NCBI GenBank assembly: GCA_900545335.1 | Contig: UQYP01000006.1 | Coordinates: forward strand, 1 to 64,000 | DNA: 64,000 bases | Direction: 5' to 3' | Origin: an uncultured Sutterella sp. | GTDB taxonomy: Bacteria > Pseudomonadota > Gammaproteobacteria > Burkholderiales > Burkholderiaceae_F | Shown here: one piece after another, positions 7,954-16,396 of the stretch | Position numbering within the stretch: position 1 is the first letter of the stretch | Layout: each line of letters starts with the position of its first letter | The notes under the pieces: model-generated | The model's database searches: none | What the model was told of the DNA's origin: nothing | The model's input: only the letters and a program-made list of their open reading frames with translations | Position numbers and translations under genes: made by a program

Positions 7954-8583
7954 TTATTGAACTTGAGGATCTTCTTTGGCACGCATGAGCAGACGGGCAA
8001 TTTCGGTTGCGTTGTGAATTTCAAGCTTGCGGTAAGCTGCACCGCGGTGCACCTGAGCGGTCTTTTCAGAAATGCCTAATTGTTCGGCAACTTCTTTATT
8101 GGATTTGCCGAGACTGATCAGATTGACCACTTCGCGTTCGCGCTGCGTGAGGTTTTTGAGGCGATTCTTAAATTCAATTACATCAGCCATCTGTTCCTGG
8201 CGATTCATGTATTCGGTGATGACGTCATGAACCACTTTAAAGAGACGCTCTTCACGAACCGGCTTTTGCAGGAATTCTACCGCACCGTTTTTCATTGTGT
8301 GCACGGCCATATCAATGTCGCCGTGGCCGCTCAAGAAGATAATCGGCAGGTCCACGCCCATTTCATTGAGGTGGGTTTGCAGTCCCAGACCGCTCATATT
8401 CGGCATGCGGACGTCCAAAATGATGCAACCCGGACGGGTGAAATCGTTGCTGGCCAAAAATTGAGAGCCATCTCGATAGGTTTTTACTTCCCAGCCTTCA
8501 CCTTCAAGCAAAAAGGCCATGGAATTGCGGATACCTTCATCATCGTCGACGATGCGAACCAACGGCGTATTGTTTTGCTGCAT
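7954..8583 (-). CDS. FixJ/NarL-type response regulator
   Basis: This is a two-component transcription factor of 209 residues. The receiver domain (about 8-120) has the acidic pair D13-D14, phospho-acceptor D57 in CIILDVRMP, T/S at LSGHGD and K at LQKP. The LuxR-type helix-turn-helix (about 142-200) shows LTQREREVVNLISLGKSNKEVAEQLGISEKTAQVHR. The HGD and VHR motifs and GA(V/I)EFLQKP are typical of the FixJ/TtrR/DctR branch rather than NarL. No histidine kinase gene is adjacent, so it is an orphan here and its partner must be elsewhere. It has its own terminator and a separate promoter region at 8584-8660. Confidence 0.88.
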   Translation of the reverse strand: MQQNNTPLVRIVDDDEGIRNSMAFLLEGEGWEVKTYRDGSQFLASNDFTRPGCIILDVRMPNMSGLGLQTHLNEMGVDLPIIFLSGHGDIDMAVHTMKNGAVEFLQKPVREERLFKVVHDVITEYMNRQEQMADVIEFKNRLKNLTQREREVVNLISLGKSNKEVAEQLGISEKTAQVHRGAAYRKLEIHNATEIARLLMRAKEDPQVQ

Positions 8584-8662
8584 TTTTTCCCCTTATCAGA
8601 GTCCATCTGTCAAGTATATAAAAAATCAAGATAAAAATAACACTCTGATTAGGCAAATTTAT

Positions 8663-8697
8663 CAAAAAGCCCCGAAGAAAATAATTTCTTCAGGGCT
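8663..8697 (-). terminator. Terminator of the C69 peptidase gene
   Basis: On the minus strand the stem AGCCCTGAAGAAA pairs with TTTCTTCGGGGCT (one G-T) around a short AT loop, followed by TTTTTGAT. It lies 33 bases after the peptidase stop. Confidence 0.8.
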
Positions 8698-8729
8698 TAC
8701 GGTTTAAATTACAGCAAATGTGTAATTAA

Positions 8730-10580
8730 TTACCGATCGTGACCGCGTTCCTTGGAGGAGTACTTACGGTTGGTTTGACCCTTGATCTTCACCGTGTCGA
8801 AAGCAGCGATGCGATCGCCGCCGTCGCGGGTGTAGAGCCACGTGTCATAGACGGCGCCGGCCAACATGAAGCGGGCGAGGTCTTTTTGCACGAAGGTCAT
8901 GACCATATCCAACTTGCCGTCGCCGTTAACGTCTTCAGCGGCAAAGGCGGTCGGTTTAGCCAAATCACCCATCACGCCGGACGTTGTGAGGCTGGAGCGG
9001 CCCACACCACCGTAGGTGTTCTTTTGATCAATCTTCGTAGCATCGAGGTCTTCGTCGCTCAAGAGAGCAAACTTCACCGTGCTTGTGCTCTTCGGATCGA
9101 TTTCGTCGGCCAGAATCACAACTTTATGCGGAGCGATTTCATCCAAGTGAGCTTGGATAGCACCTTGAGCTTCTTGAAGCTTGGCAACGTTGTAGCGATG
9201 CAAGAGGTTCAAAGCGTGTTCCTTAGAAACCTTCATGGCAGCCTTGGCTTGTTCGCGGATGCCAGCTTGTTCGTCAGCCCATTTTTCTTCAAGATCTTCG
9301 ATGATGTCGAAGTTATCATCGCGGTCATCACGTTGGTATTCCAACGTATTGGCGTTGTTGATAAAGGTGATGCTGGCATATTCCGGATGGTAGTCAAAGC
9401 GGCTATCGCGGGCGTTGAAATGTTCCTTCATGGCCGTAGCGGCGTCCATGAAGCTCATGCTGGCACCGGGTTTAGCCAACGGGTAGAACGGGATGTACGG
9501 CGTTTCGCACGGACGGGCCAAAGCGCGGTAGCTCGTGATGAGTTCAGGAATGTCGTTGATTTCAAAGACCACGGATTCGTGCGTCGTTACACGGCACGGA
9601 CCAAAGCCCAGATGGTGGTACCAACCGTCCTTGTCGTCACCGATTTGATCTTCGTGCAGACGAAGGATGTTTTGAACGTCATGTACCGTAAACTTCTTAT
9701 CAGGCGTGAAGGAGTACGGGAACTTTTCAGCATCGGTGATCTTTTCACCAGTGATGTATTCCCAGGCTACTTGGTTACGGCCGAAGTTATAGCCCACAGA
9801 GCGTTGTTCAGCAGGTTGCACAGCAACACGGAAGTTGAAGTCATTGTAGACACCTGGTGTAGCGGGTTTGTAGCGGCCGTTCTTAATAGAGCGTTCGATC
9901 AAGCCCGGGGAAACGATCACGTTTTCAGTGTCGGTAGCGTCAACCTTGTCCATCATGAAGTTGTTCGGAATATAGATCACTTCATTGTCTTTGACGCGAC
10001 GAGCAACCCAGACATTGCCCTTGTGAATGGCCAATTGCCAAGCTTCCTTCGTATCAGCGATCGTATAGGTACGGCCTTCAGAGAAATAGCCGTACTTGGT
10101 GAGAAGATCTGTGGCAATCTTCACAGCTTCACGTGCACTGTGAGCACGTTCGGCCATCAAGCGGCGGATACCATAGCCAATGCCGCCGTCCTTCAACTTT
10201 TGATCTTTATCGAAAATGTTCGAGCAAGCGTTAGAAACGATCACGACACCAGCGTCGTTTACGAAGCCGTCAGAGAAAGAGGAGCCGTTCGGATCGAGCG
10301 TTTGAGACCAGTAAAAGCCCAAGGTTTCGCGAACTTGGGGAATCATGGCAGCGGTCGGTTCATACTTAATCATCGTACCGGCCTTGTGTTTGGCAGGCGG
10401 TACATAGTATTGCGGATTAAAGACTCGGCCGCCGTTATCTTCGTTGTGGCCAACGATGACTTGGCCGGTGGCTGAAGCGTCTTTACCGACGATCACGGTC
10501 GAGCAGGCCATAGCTGTCAGAGGCAAGGCAACCAAAGCGCTAGAGATGGCGCAAGCCATCAAAGATGCACGTAATTTCAT
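8730..10580 (-). CDS. Secreted C69-family dipeptidase (Ntn hydrolase)
   Basis: This 616-residue peptidase of the PepD/C69 family has an N-terminal nucleophile. The first 25 residues form a signal peptide ending LTAMA; cleavage there would expose C26 of CSTVIVGKDASATG as the mature N-terminal cysteine, the expected catalytic nucleophile, so export and activation are one step. Family hallmarks follow: GHNEDN, NDAGVVIVSNACS and GIGYGIRRLMAERAHSAREAV. After the catalytic core the C-terminal about 130 residues hold DVNGDGKLDMV, an EF-hand/dockerin-like Ca loop, and a WLYTRDGGD segment, an extension not needed for catalysis. AGGAG lies 9 bases before the ATG. A role in periplasmic peptide use fits an asaccharolytic lifestyle (inference). 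Confidence 0.88.
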   Translation of the reverse strand: MKLRASLMACAISSALVALPLTAMACSTVIVGKDASATGQVIVGHNEDNGGRVFNPQYYVPPAKHKAGTMIKYEPTAAMIPQVRETLGFYWSQTLDPNGSSFSDGFVNDAGVVIVSNACSNIFDKDQKLKDGGIGYGIRRLMAERAHSAREAVKIATDLLTKYGYFSEGRTYTIADTKEAWQLAIHKGNVWVARRVKDNEVIYIPNNFMMDKVDATDTENVIVSPGLIERSIKNGRYKPATPGVYNDFNFRVAVQPAEQRSVGYNFGRNQVAWEYITGEKITDAEKFPYSFTPDKKFTVHDVQNILRLHEDQIGDDKDGWYHHLGFGPCRVTTHESVVFEINDIPELITSYRALARPCETPYIPFYPLAKPGASMSFMDAATAMKEHFNARDSRFDYHPEYASITFINNANTLEYQRDDRDDNFDIIEDLEEKWADEQAGIREQAKAAMKVSKEHALNLLHRYNVAKLQEAQGAIQAHLDEIAPHKVVILADEIDPKSTSTVKFALLSDEDLDATKIDQKNTYGGVGRSSLTTSGVMGDLAKPTAFAAEDVNGDGKLDMVMTFVQKDLARFMLAGAVYDTWLYTRDGGDRIAAFDTVKIKGQTNRKYSSKERGHDR

Positions 10581-10610
10581 AGCAGTAAGCTCCTAATATT
10601 TATACAGCAT

Positions 10611-10630
10611 GAGTTTTTACATAAAAACTC
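10611..10630. promoter_or_regulatory. Perfect palindrome upstream of the C69 peptidase gene
   Basis: GAGTTTTTA and TAAAAACTC face each other with a 2-base spacer, 31 bases upstream of the peptidase start. A TATAAAT lies between it and the start, so the repeat falls where a -35 region would be, suggesting an operator rather than an mRNA hairpin. Confidence 0.4.
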
Positions 10631-10808
10631 AGACGCACAATTCCGGAACAAAATGAAGCGAAATCTGCGACAGCGTGCATTTTGCTCTCCGTGAAAATAA
10701 ATTCAATTAGGTGAAAGTTCGGGTAAGTGTAACAAACAGTAAGAATCTGAGTTAAGTGAAAAGCAAAATTAGGTTTTAATCAAAATACACAAGGGTTAAT
10801 ACGAAGAA

Positions 10809-11984
10809 TTAGAAATCAAGCTGTTCAAAAGCTTTACGCATATTGTCAATTTCTAAGGGATCAGCCTGGAATTCTCGCGCCACTTTTTCCCAATTTTGAG
10901 CACAAAAAGCAGAAATCTGAAGGGCTTCTTCTTCAGCTTTTCGGGGCGTCAGGCCAAAATAGCGGCACACTTCAACGGCCTTTTTCAAATCGGGGCGATC
11001 GCAGTCGTCGGTGACGGCCGTAGCATGGTGGCGGCGGTTTACAGAGAGCGGTTCCGGTTTTAACGAGTATATGGGAGCCAGAGTCCAGCCGTCAGCTTCT
11101 CGAATAAAGGAGATGTTGTCGAGACTGTCGTGGACATTTCCGATACACATATTAAAGACCATGCGGCGCCAAAGTTCAGCTAAATCCTGTTTGGGTTTGG
11201 TGCCTTCCTGGTTGAGAATATCTGCAACTTCCAAATAGCTGTGCTCGTCATTGTGAGCACATAAAAGAGCTTTAGCTGTTGCTGCGGGCAGAGCACCTCC
11301 GTCAGCCTTTCGATCAAACCGAATCTGGATCAAAGTATCCATTCCGCGAGTTGAAGTCAGCTCAGCGGTGACTGTTTTCAATCCCAGACGCTTAGCTAAA
11401 CTCAAAGCGATTCCTTCCCAAACGACTAGATTGCGGTTGGGATCGGGGATGTTAAATTTTGAAATTAAATTTTTATTTTTACCAGATACATAACCAAGCT
11501 TAAAACGCTCGCCGGGCAGGGCACTCAACCCCTTATAGAGAGAATCTATGGCAGAAATATTCAAGTGACCCATCATCAGACGCTCTAAATCGAGAGTAAC
11601 GCTGCCGATTTCCCGATATTGTAGGGGAAGTTCAATCTGAGGTTTAAATCCGATCGCGCCCACTCTAAGTACTTCTTGAGAAAGAAGCATTAACTCTAAG
11701 TTTGTTAAGTCTTTTTTATAGATAAAGCGAGCAGCTTTTCGGGCTCCGAGCCCGGGGATCAAGTCATACATGAACCCGAAATAAGGGTGAGAGAGGTCAG
11801 TTTTAAAAACTTTGGCAATTAAGGGCAAATCACGGCTTAAAGCATAACCGCAATCCAGCCACTGAGGATCGTATACAAAGAATAACGGGGAGCCTTCCCT
11901 GCCGGGGTCATCAATGCTCAATTGACCGATTGGCAGGGGATTGGAAGAACTTTTAAAGTAAAGGTTTAAGACCTTGCTCGGCAT
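10809..11984 (-). CDS. HipA-like kinase with an altered metal-binding site
   Basis: This 391-residue protein of the HipA Ser/Thr kinase toxin family, which phosphorylates aminoacyl-tRNA synthetases such as GltX in E. coli, overlaps a HipB-like gene's operon (1-base gap). Visible family blocks: LSALPGERFK (153-162, phosphate loop region), LISKF (173-177, ATP lysine K176), IRFDRKADGG (221-230), FNMCIGNVHDSLDN (277-290, catalytic D286 where most have DDHxxN) and LAPIYSLKPEP (302-312). In active HipA the last block reads PAYDLNP and its Asp binds Mg; here it is Ser307. The usual His after the catalytic Asp is Ser287. Activity may therefore be lost or changed. Confidence 0.8.
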   Translation of the reverse strand: MPSKVLNLYFKSSSNPLPIGQLSIDDPGREGSPLFFVYDPQWLDCGYALSRDLPLIAKVFKTDLSHPYFGFMYDLIPGLGARKAARFIYKKDLTNLELMLLSQEVLRVGAIGFKPQIELPLQYREIGSVTLDLERLMMGHLNISAIDSLYKGLSALPGERFKLGYVSGKNKNLISKFNIPDPNRNLVVWEGIALSLAKRLGLKTVTAELTSTRGMDTLIQIRFDRKADGGALPAATAKALLCAHNDEHSYLEVADILNQEGTKPKQDLAELWRRMVFNMCIGNVHDSLDNISFIREADGWTLAPIYSLKPEPLSVNRRHHATAVTDDCDRPDLKKAVEVCRYFGLTPRKAEEEALQISAFCAQNWEKVAREFQADPLEIDNMRKAFEQLDF

Positions 11985-11985
11985 T

Positions 11986-12294
11986 TTAAATTAAGCGGCG
12001 AGGAGCGCGGGCTCTTTTGGGCAGTCTTTCGGATTCAAGGCGTAAACCGGACGTATCGGCTGACGGAGAGGCGATATCACCCATGGGGGCGCCTAAACCG
12101 ATTGCCTGCATGATGGCAGCTACATTACCGATGGCGACACCGGGGTCTCCGGCTTCAACTTTCGCTAGGGTGTTGAGTGAGATCCCGGCGCGTTCTGCTA
12201 CCTGCGATTGAGGCAAGCGACGGCGCAGACGGGCAATTTTCAAATTTGCTCCAAGCGCTTTTAAAGAGGTTTCTACAGCTAATGACGGGCGCAT
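11986..12294 (-). CDS. HipB-like antitoxin / XRE repressor
   Basis: A helix-turn-helix protein of 102 residues from the ATG at 12294: LGANLKIARLRRRLPQSQVAERAGISLNTLAKVEAGDPGVAIGNVAAIMQAIGL is a clear XRE domain. A frame start at 12336 is rejected because a strong promoter (TTGACA at 12361-12366, CATAAT at 12338-12343, 17-base spacer) would begin transcription downstream of it. The tail is rich in Arg and ends RRLI, much as HipB tails end in residues used for Lon degradation. It precedes and nearly touches the HipA-like gene, the normal antitoxin-first order, and should repress its own promoter. Confidence 0.82.
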   Translation of the reverse strand: MRPSLAVETSLKALGANLKIARLRRRLPQSQVAERAGISLNTLAKVEAGDPGVAIGNVAAIMQAIGLGAPMGDIASPSADTSGLRLESERLPKRARAPRRLI

Positions 12295-12303
12295 TTTATT
12301 CTC

Positions 12304-12480
12304 AAAATAATGAGTGAATAGTGTTTTAATACCCATTATTATGATGATTAAATTTGACTATGTCAAGAGGATCAGACTTTTAAAGTAAATGGGTTGAAAA
12401 GCCTAAGTTTTTTACTTTAAGTTATCAATAAAACTTAAAATAATGAGTGTTAATGCGGAATAAGACATAAAATAATGCGT
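12304..12480. repeat. Three copies of AAAATAATG(A/C)GT around the hipBA promoter
   Basis: Identical or one-mismatch 12-mers occur at 12304-12315 (extended to AAAATAATGAGTG), 12437-12448 (the same 13-mer) and 12469-12480 (AAAATAATGCGT). All lie in the same orientation and bracket the promoter at 12338-12366. The arrangement resembles spaced operators that allow looping by a HipB-type repressor. Confidence 0.5.
12338..12366 (-). promoter_or_regulatory. Promoter of the hipBA-like operon
   Basis: On the minus strand a perfect TTGACA (12361-12366), a 17-base spacer and CATAAT (12338-12343) form a near-consensus sigma-70 promoter. Its start point near 12331 decides the HipB start at 12294. One AAAATAATGAGT motif (12304-12315) lies within the 5' leader just downstream. 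Confidence 0.75.
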
Positions 12481-12744
12481 ATAAAATAAAATATAAAATC
12501 ATGAAATCTCAATTTTCAGACCGTATATTGATCCGATTCTCAACTTTAAGTGTCATCCTTCAATACATCATGAGAGTAGTTACAAAAAATCAAAAATAAA
12601 TATAAAATACTGTAAATAGAATAAAACTATTACTCTTCCGGAACGAAATATCAGCTGAAAAATTTAACTTCTAAAAATATTAAAAATACAAAAATCAATT
12701 CAAAAAATACCAATTCGATTTTTAGACTATTTTTTATTTTTTCA
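12481..12744. other. AT-rich stretch without a credible gene
   Basis: This is very AT-rich sequence. A 32-codon ORF on the plus strand (12501-12599, MKSQFSDRIL) has no ribosome-binding site and no recognisable similarity, so I do not call it. Otherwise I see nothing but A/T runs up to the terminator at 12745. Confidence 0.4.
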
Positions 12745-12779
12745 GATAAAAAAAGCCGGTCGGATGACCAACCGGCTTT
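12745..12779 (-). terminator. Terminator of the D-serine dehydratase-like gene
   Basis: On the minus strand AAAGCCGGT pairs with ACCGGCTTT, then TTTTATC. The stem has a 10-base loop. It lies 30 bases past the stop of the gene at 12809. Confidence 0.85.
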
Positions 12780-12808
12780 CTGATGGTTACTTTTTTGTGC
12801 TTAAATTT

Positions 12809-13951
12809 TTACCAACCGTAAAATCTTGTCCAACAGTCTTTAATTTCTAAATTGTTATTTACAATGTAATAGCAAGGATGTTGTGCCCCGGTTGAACAGG
12901 CATGGTTGGGTAAAATTCTCAGGCGTGTTCCGATCGGAAAATCTTTGGGATTAAGTTTCCTGCCGTTTCTGGCAGAGATAATTCCGTGCTCCTGATTGGC
13001 TCCGCTCACCCACAAACCATCAACCATGTGACCGTTTATATCGCAAACCAAACCGTATCCCTGGTCAACCTTTTGATTGGCAGTTCCTCGGTCGCGCGAC
13101 ACTGCCATCCAGCCACCGTCCGTGATCACCCAGCCTTTTTCCATCTGATGTCCGATCACGGTTACCAATAAAGACAATGCAATATCTTCGGGTTTGCAGA
13201 TTCCGACACCGGCTTGGAAAAGATCAAAAAAGACATAAACTCCGGCCCTAACCTCTGTCACACCGGTTAAATCTTCGTCAGTTAAGGCTGTAGGCGTCGA
13301 TCCGACGGAGATAATGGAGAGTTCATAGCCGGCGTTACGCAGCGTCTCAGCAGCCTTGCAGATACCGTCCCGCTCGCCTTGTGCCCGCTTTAAGAGCTCT
13401 TCATGGGTATCGACGTCATAGGAACCTCCCGCATGCGTGAGAACTCCGACCAGCTTGGCAGGAGCCTTAAGCGCTTCAGCAACACGGATGATTTCAGAAC
13501 TTTGCGGGGTGAGACCTGAGCGGTGTCCGTCGCAGTCGATTTCAATTAGGACAGAAATAGCTAAATTTTCTTTCTTACAAAACTCTGTGACAGCCTGAGC
13601 AGCCTCAACGTTATCAAGAATAATTTTGAGATCCACTCCTTGTCTGATCAGGGCGGCTACGCGATGAAGCTTCTGCGGAGCAATCCCCACGGCATAAATC
13701 ATATCTTTAATGCCATGACGGGCAAATTCTTCAGCTTCTTTAAGGGTCGAGACAGTTGCCGGACCTTCAGGTGTCCAAATCTGGCGCTTTGCAACTTCCC
13801 AGCATTTGCTTGTTTTAAGATGCGGTCTCAGTGTGACACCGAGCGACTTCATTTTTTGACTCATTCGCTCAATATTGGCGTTCATTTTGGCTTCATCCAG
13901 AATTAAAGCCGGTGTATCGACGGTCAGCAGATTCACTTTTGAGCTCCTCAT
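12809..13951 (-). CDS. D-serine dehydratase / D-threonine aldolase-like PLP enzyme
   Basis: This 380-residue fold-type III pyridoxal-phosphate enzyme has an alanine-racemase-like barrel followed by the D-serine dehydratase-like domain. RPHLKTSK holds the probable Schiff-base lysine K46; HAGGSYDV and ISVGSTPTA are phosphate-side loops; GVYVFFDLFQ follows. PNHACSTGAQH near the C-terminus supplies H350 and C352, the zinc pair of eukaryotic-type D-serine dehydratase and DTA. The substrate is a D-3-hydroxyamino acid, but whether the reaction is deamination or retro-aldol cleavage cannot be told. The MmcQ-like gene ends 8 bases upstream, so both share an operon. Confidence 0.82.
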   Translation of the reverse strand: MRSSKVNLLTVDTPALILDEAKMNANIERMSQKMKSLGVTLRPHLKTSKCWEVAKRQIWTPEGPATVSTLKEAEEFARHGIKDMIYAVGIAPQKLHRVAALIRQGVDLKIILDNVEAAQAVTEFCKKENLAISVLIEIDCDGHRSGLTPQSSEIIRVAEALKAPAKLVGVLTHAGGSYDVDTHEELLKRAQGERDGICKAAETLRNAGYELSIISVGSTPTALTDEDLTGVTEVRAGVYVFFDLFQAGVGICKPEDIALSLLVTVIGHQMEKGWVITDGGWMAVSRDRGTANQKVDQGYGLVCDINGHMVDGLWVSGANQEHGIISARNGRKLNPKDFPIGTRLRILPNHACSTGAQHPCYYIVNNNLEIKDCWTRFYGW

Positions 13952-13959
13952 ATTTTTTC

Positions 13960-14361
13960 TTAATCGTACACCGCTTTAATCTTCGACAAGGATTTTTTCG
14001 ATTTGGGCGCGGTCAGTTTATAGCTTTTTTGTGTTAATTCGATAATTGTTTCGTCCAGATCGTCCTGTTCGTCCAATATGACACTGATCCAGCGCTTCTT
14101 GTTCATGTGATAGGCAGGCAAAATGCTTTCGCGGTCAATCAGTTCTTTGAGGTCATCTTCTTCGCACTTGAGATTGACGATGTCTAATTCACCGAATGCA
14201 CCGACTCCCAATTTTTTGGCTTCTACCGTCATTACAATCGCAAACCATTTCAAATTGTCTTTTCGCCGAAAGACCGCTGTGACAAAGTCGCCCTCAAACG
14301 GATAGTCCGGTTCAGTGTTCAGTCTTTCAAAAACCATTTTGAAATATTTCTCTCGAGTCAT
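13960..14361 (-). CDS. MmcQ/YjbR-family protein
   Basis: This 133-residue single-domain protein of the MmcQ/YjbR (CyaY-like fold) family shows FRRKDNLKWFAIVMTV, an early P-F-E-G-D segment, LGELDIVNLKCE and the closing PAYHMNKKRWISVIL. Family members are small and often called DNA-binding, but the biochemical role is not established. It is the first gene of a two-gene operon with the D-serine dehydratase-like enzyme. GGAGAA lies just before its ATG. The upstream 14362-14508 region is AT-rich and shared with the divergent glycerate kinase gene. Confidence 0.75.
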   Translation of the reverse strand: MTREKYFKMVFERLNTEPDYPFEGDFVTAVFRRKDNLKWFAIVMTVEAKKLGVGAFGELDIVNLKCEEDDLKELIDRESILPAYHMNKKRWISVILDEQDDLDETIIELTQKSYKLTAPKSKKSLSKIKAVYD

Positions 14362-14508
14362 TTTTTCTCCTGCTTGCCAGACTATCCATATCTTAATATT
14401 ATTTTTTCAGTATTTTAATGCCTTAATAATATTAAAACACTATTAATATAATTCTATTTTCTTGAGCAAATTTTCACTCATTGGTACGATTGCGGCAGGA
14501 GATTTTTG

Positions 14509-15657
14509 ATGGCTGTTCTCATTGCTTTGGATTCTTTTAAAGGATCGTTGTCTGCAGCAAAAGCTGCTCGGGCCCTCGCTCAGGGTATTAGAGAAGTTGC
14601 GCCTGATGAGGAACTGCTCCTTTTACCGATTGCCGACGGGGGAGACGGATTCATTGATTGCCTCTGTGAGACCTTTCTTGCTCGGGGCTGGACGCTTCAA
14701 TCTCTCGTAGTAACCGGTCCTTACGGTCAAAAGGTCCAAGCTTCCTATCTTTTAAAGGAAAGGACTGCTTTTATTGAGATGGCTCGTTCCTGCGGTCTCA
14801 CTTTGACAGCTGAAAATGAAAGAAAGCCGCTGTTGAGCACAACCTATGGCTTAGGTGCAGTGATTGCCGATGCAGTAAAGCGCGGCGCAAAAACACTCTA
14901 TATCGGTTTAGGGGGCAGTGCCACCAATGATTTGGGGCTGGGCTGCATGCAAGCTCTGGGAGTGGATTTATGGGCTGAAAATCATCAGTCCATTGCTCAA
15001 CCCTTTAAAACCGGAGATCTTTTAAAGCTCAGAGAGATTTCAACTGAACGGTTTAAAGATCGATTTGCCGAAATAAAAGTGGTTGCGGTTTGCGATGTCA
15101 CCAATCCCTTACTGGGGGAAAAGGGGGCTGCAAGGGTTTTCGGACCGCAAAAGGGATTGGCAGCCGAAGAGCTCCCCCAAATGGAAAGCGCAATGGCGGC
15201 TGCAGCGGCTCTTTTAAAAGAGCATTTCGGAAGGGATTTCTCTGAAACTCAGGGTGCAGGTGCTGCGGGCGGTATGGGTGCCGCGCTGATGTGGTTTTTT
15301 AATGCGAACGTTCAAAACGGGATTGATACCGTGTTGAATTTGATTCAATTTGAGAGCGCTCTTAAAAAGACTCAATTTGTGATTACCGGCGAAGGTTCAT
15401 TTGATGAGCAGTCCCTTTCCGGTAAGGCGCCGCTTGGCGTATTGAAAATGGCAAAGGCTCATGGGAAGAGTACATCATTGGTTGCGGGCCGAATCCGAGC
15501 TTCCGAGAAAACGATTCAGACTTTAGGGTTTGACTCTTTTTTCTCCATCAGGGAACTTGCAGCCGATGATGAAGAGAGTTTTTCTCGAGCCGAAGAGCTC
15601 TTAACTCAAGTCGGGCGCCGATGGGCGAAACGACATTTAAAGCTAAAAAAGATTTAA
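14509..15657 (+). CDS. Glycerate kinase (GarK/GlxK family)
   Basis: The enzyme phosphorylates D-glycerate, in GarK-type enzymes at the 2-position. The 382-residue product shows the family blocks: IALDSFKGSLSAAKAA at the N-terminus, LPIADGGDG (substrate and catalytic loop), LGGSATNDLGLG, the GAAGGMGAAL segment and ITGEGSFDEQSLSGK near the C-terminus. The start is the ATG at 14509 because AGGAG lies 7 bases upstream; a TTG codon directly before it is the alternative. Glycerate could come from serine or glyoxylate, which fits the D-serine enzyme next door (inference). parA follows after 30 bases. Confidence 0.9.
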   Translation: MAVLIALDSFKGSLSAAKAARALAQGIREVAPDEELLLLPIADGGDGFIDCLCETFLARGWTLQSLVVTGPYGQKVQASYLLKERTAFIEMARSCGLTLTAENERKPLLSTTYGLGAVIADAVKRGAKTLYIGLGGSATNDLGLGCMQALGVDLWAENHQSIAQPFKTGDLLKLREISTERFKDRFAEIKVVAVCDVTNPLLGEKGAARVFGPQKGLAAEELPQMESAMAAAAALLKEHFGRDFSETQGAGAAGGMGAALMWFFNANVQNGIDTVLNLIQFESALKKTQFVITGEGSFDEQSLSGKAPLGVLKMAKAHGKSTSLVAGRIRASEKTIQTLGFDSFFSIRELAADDEESFSRAEELLTQVGRRWAKRHLKLKKI

Positions 15658-15687
15658 TTAATAGTAAACAACTATTGGAATAATATT

Positions 15688-16329
15688 ATGATCATAGCAG
15701 TTGCTAATACCAAAGGTGGAACGGGTAAAACGACAACAGCCGTGCAGTTGGCTCTTTACCGGCAAAGCCTGGGGCACGAAGTATGGCTTGTTGACGGAGA
15801 TGAGCAGCAGTCGGCTTTGACTGCCGTGAGTATCCGTTCGGAAAATAATGTCAAACCGCCTCTTGCCTGTTCAGCCTATTCAGATGCAAGAACATTGAAG
15901 TCTCAGATCGAAACCCAGGTCAACAAATGGGAAGATATCATTATTGATGTAGGGGGACGGGATACCGGAGCCTTGCGCGCTGCGCTTTTGGTTTGTGACC
16001 TCCTGTTGGTTCCCGTTCAGCCCAGAAGTTATGATGTTTGGGCTCTATCTAAATTGGAAGATATTATTCGGGATGCTCGAGACATTGGAGCTGAGTTTGA
16101 TGCCTATTGCTTCTTATCTTGCGCAGACAGCCAGGGAGCGGATAATCAGGAAGCTGCAGAAGTCATGAAGCAGTGCGAAGAAATGCAGTTCTTGGATCGC
16201 TCAATCGGGCGCCGCAAAGCTTTTGCGACAGCGGGAGGAGCCGGTTTGAGTGTATTTGAATTGCGTCCCAAGGACCCTAAAGCCTGCGCAGAATTAAAAG
16301 CTTTGGCTGAAGCTATATTTAATCTTTGA
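15688..16329 (+). CDS. ParA-family partition ATPase
   Basis: This 213-residue ATPase of the ParA/ParF type, without the N-terminal helix-turn-helix of P1-type ParA, has deviant Walker A KGGTGKTTT at residues 9-17 (signature lysine K9), LVDGDEQQSA (Walker A'), DIIIDVGGRD (Walker B region) and LVPVQPRSYDVWAL (switch II). Such proteins move plasmid or cargo with a small DNA-binding partner, which is probably the ribbon-helix-helix gene that follows. A short inverted repeat AATAGT/ACTATT lies 12 bases before its start. A plasmid-type pair in a chromosome-like context hints at an integrated plasmid or a cargo-positioning role. Confidence 0.87.
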   Translation: MIIAVANTKGGTGKTTTAVQLALYRQSLGHEVWLVDGDEQQSALTAVSIRSENNVKPPLACSAYSDARTLKSQIETQVNKWEDIIIDVGGRDTGALRAALLVCDLLLVPVQPRSYDVWALSKLEDIIRDARDIGAEFDAYCFLSCADSQGADNQEAAEVMKQCEEMQFLDRSIGRRKAFATAGGAGLSVFELRPKDPKACAELKALAEAIFNL

Positions 16330-16343
16330 TTGATATTTAATTT

Positions 16344-16369
16344 AAATTATTTTAATATTAAAATAATTT
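16344..16369. promoter_or_regulatory. Perfect 26-bp palindrome between parA and its partner gene
   Basis: The left arm is AAATTATTTTAAT and the right arm is its exact reverse complement, with no spacer. It lies 28 bases before the ribbon-helix-helix gene. ParG/CopG-type proteins bind short inverted repeats, so this is a likely operator or centromere element. Confidence 0.6.
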
Positions 16370-16396
16370 GAAAATAATACTTAATTGAGGAATAAA

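Noticed and set aside
8739..10475. 578-codon open frame on the plus strand opposite the C69 peptidase gene
   Set aside because: It mirrors the peptidase codons exactly antisense; the protein reads as low-complexity V/F/H-rich sequence without motifs, while the minus strand has a signal peptide, catalytic motifs and ribosome-binding site.
12501..12599. 32-codon plus-strand ORF in the AT-rich spacer
   Set aside because: No ribosome-binding site, no similarity, and chance ORFs of this length are common.
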